From NCBI GenBank assembly GCA_903930195.1, contig CAIYXH010000264.1, positions 1 to 12,199 of the forward strand: a stretch of 12,199 nt of DNA. Reading direction: 5' to 3'. Shown here piece after piece: positions 11,182-12,199 of the stretch. Source of the stretch: an uncultured Actinomycetes bacterium. GTDB taxonomy: Bacteria; Actinomycetota; Thermoleophilia; Gaiellales; Gaiellaceae. A program made the position numbers and the translations under genes. Numbering within the stretch: position 1 is the first letter of the stretch; every line of letters starts with the position of its first letter. The notes beneath the pieces were generated by a model. The model saw only the letters and a program-made list of their open reading frames with translations. It searched no databases and had not been told where the DNA came from.

Positions 11182-11934
11182 CTAGCGGGACGCGGGGGAG
11201 GGGGTGGCCGTGCTGCGGCGGCCGAGAACCTCCCGGATCGTCTCGCGGTAGACGATCGACATCGAGATCAGCGCGACGCCGATCCCGGCAAGGCAGTCGA
11301 GCCAGAAGTGGTTGCCGCTCGCCATCACCGCGAACCAGACCCAGGCCGGCCAGATCGTCCAGAAGACCTTCGCCCACCAGTGGCGCGTCACCGAGGTGAG
11401 GACGATGCCCACGATCAGGGAATCGCACGCGTGCAGGCTCGGCATCGCGGCATACGGATTCGCTGCGAGGGTGACGAGCCCGTCGCGATGCGCGTTGACG
11501 AAGCCCACCCCGAGCAGGCGCGGCGGCGCGGTGGGCAGGAAGACATAGCCGAAGAGGCCGAGGACGTTCGCGAGCAGAACGGTGTTCCGGAAGCGATGGA
11601 AGTGCTCGTAGCGGCGGATGTAGACGAAGAGGAGCGTGAGCCCGAGCACCGTGAACTCCGAGTTCCAGTACGTCCACGAGACCAGCGAGGCCAGCCAGTG
11701 GCGCCGGTCGACGAACTGTTGAAACGTCAGCTCGACGAGGTGGTGGGTGACGCGCTCCTCGAACCGCACGATCCGCAGCCCGTTCGCGACCGCCGTCGCC
11801 TGTCCGGAGCGGTCCGCGACGCCGCGCACCACCTGATAGGCGGCGAGGAAGCCGAACCAGATGGCGAGCTGGAGCCCGAGGTCCCCCCATCCGCGCGGCA
11901 AGTATCGCCGTCCGAGCGCGATCACTCCCGACAT
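11182..11934 (-). CDS. PAP2-superfamily membrane phosphatase/inositolphosphotransferase (AUR1-like)
   Basis: A 250-residue integral membrane protein with about six helices and the PAP2 acid-phosphatase motifs: FLPTAPPRLL (132-141), MPSLHACDS (164-172) with H168, and SGNHFWLD (206-213) with H209 and D213. The PTAPPR and PSLHA...GNHFWLD pattern is that of the PAP2_3 branch, which includes fungal inositol phosphorylceramide synthase (AUR1). The first catalytic motif of classic PAP2 (KxxxxxxRP) is missing, as usual in this branch. Lying just upstream of the PIP synthase gene, it is a candidate for removing phosphate from phosphatidylinositol phosphate, or for moving inositol phosphate between lipids. 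ATG at 11934 is preceded by TAGAAT 10 nt upstream, a good -10 match, and by no Shine-Dalgarno sequence. Confidence 0.85.
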   Translation of the reverse strand: MSGVIALGRRYLPRGWGDLGLQLAIWFGFLAAYQVVRGVADRSGQATAVANGLRIVRFEERVTHHLVELTFQQFVDRRHWLASLVSWTYWNSEFTVLGLTLLFVYIRRYEHFHRFRNTVLLANVLGLFGYVFLPTAPPRLLGVGFVNAHRDGLVTLAANPYAAMPSLHACDSLIVGIVLTSVTRHWWAKVFWTIWPAWVWFAVMASGNHFWLDCLAGIGVALISMSIVYRETIREVLGRRSTATPSPASR

Positions 11935-11944
11935 CAGACGGCCT

Positions 11945-11950
11945 ATTCTA
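11945..11950 (-). promoter_or_regulatory. Candidate -10 box for the PAP2-PIP synthase operon
   Basis: TAGAAT on the minus strand (5 of 6 to TATAAT) lies 10 nt before the ATG at 11934. It is the best -10 match in the window. No good -35 is seen at 16-18 nt. Confidence 0.45.
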
Positions 11951-11984
11951 CCGGGGCTCTTTCAGGCTGGTCCGGTGAAGCGGC

Positions 11985-12199
11985 TCAGTGCGTGGCGACG
12001 CGCAGCTGACCGGCTCTCGTGGCCGACAGCGCGCCGAGCTTCGCGGACGCGACCAGCCGCTTCGCGCCGGGGCGGGCCGTCGCCGGAATCCGGATGCTGA
12101 TGCTCACGCTCGGCATCGACAACGCCGTCTTGAGGCGCTTGTGCCAGCAGGCGCGCTTCGCGAGCGACGCGGGTGGCGTGACACACACCGTGAGCTCAC
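11985..12199 (-). CDS. C-terminal end of a protein, possibly a secreted beta-sandwich protein (partial)
   Basis: The frame runs in from the right edge without a start and ends at TGA (11985-11987), giving about 70 residues. The strand-like SVSISIRIPATARPGAKRLVASAKLG segment, with alternating hydrophobic residues and a Pro-Gly-Ala turn, looks like the last strands of an Ig-like or similar extracellular domain. Codon use has the strong GC3 of its neighbours, which supports coding. Two Cys (TVCVTPP and ACWHK) could form a disulfide. No family can be named. The competing frame at 11962-12186 is Arg-rich and looks like a shadow. Confidence 0.55.
   Translation of the reverse strand, partial: ELTVCVTPPASLAKRACWHKRLKTALSMPSVSISIRIPATARPGAKRLVASAKLGALSATRAGQLRVATH

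Noticed and set aside
10532..11890. The 452-codon minus-strand frame as one long CDP-alcohol phosphotransferase with an N-terminal domain
   Set aside because: Residues upstream of the GTG at 11152 are Arg/Pro-rich shadow of the PAP2 gene, and the 206-residue protein is the normal family length.
1..12199. CRISPR array, prophage, toxin-antitoxin pair or insertion-sequence transposase
   Set aside because: No regularly spaced direct repeats, phage genes or transposase motifs are seen. The RHH domains resemble antitoxins, but no toxin gene is adjacent and they are fused to Ino1.

Overview
The window is a GC-rich, densely packed stretch of an actinobacterial chromosome. The strong GC3 bias, frequent GTG starts, near absence of Shine-Dalgarno sequences at first genes, and an actinobacterial-type phosphatidylinositol route suggest a deep-branching actinobacterium of the Thermoleophilia (Gaiellales/Solirubrobacterales) kind. 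The lineage is inferred from style; nothing here proves it.

Layout, left to right. Bases 1-25 are the 5' end of a tRNA on the minus strand that runs off the edge. Two palindromic intergenic repeats follow, then a small coiled-coil protein (minus). A zinc metallopeptidase (minus) diverges from a yjbQ-rlmD pair (plus) across a short shared promoter. A 181-bp inverted-repeat element (4033-4213) separates rlmD from a convergent three-gene minus-strand operon. In transcription order that operon encodes a PimA-like glycosyltransferase fused to a PHP phosphoesterase domain, a degenerate uracil-DNA-glycosylase-fold protein, and a presenilin-like (GxGD-type) membrane aspartyl protease homologue. A small CDGSH iron-sulfur protein (plus) diverges from this operon. 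The right third, all minus strand, reads in transcription order: a PAP2-family membrane phosphatase, a phosphatidylinositol-phosphate synthase, inositol-3-phosphate synthase and a GT-C membrane glycosyltransferase. A cut-off protein C-terminus lies at the right edge.

How the genes work together. Ino1 makes inositol-3-phosphate, the CDP-alcohol phosphotransferase joins it to CDP-diacylglycerol to give phosphatidylinositol phosphate, and the PAP2 enzyme is a plausible phosphatase giving phosphatidylinositol. The two glycosyltransferases could then glycosylate this lipid, as in mycobacterial PIM synthesis (inference).

The most striking feature is that ino1 has no separate start-to-stop frame of its own. 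It is the 3' part of a longer frame whose first 105 codons encode two tandem ribbon-helix-helix DNA-binding domains. Directly before that frame's GTG start lies a perfect 16+16-bp palindrome with a 4-bp spacer. The enzyme therefore looks like a PutA-style self-regulating enzyme for inositol synthesis, with an internal ribosome-binding site that could also yield the bare enzyme.
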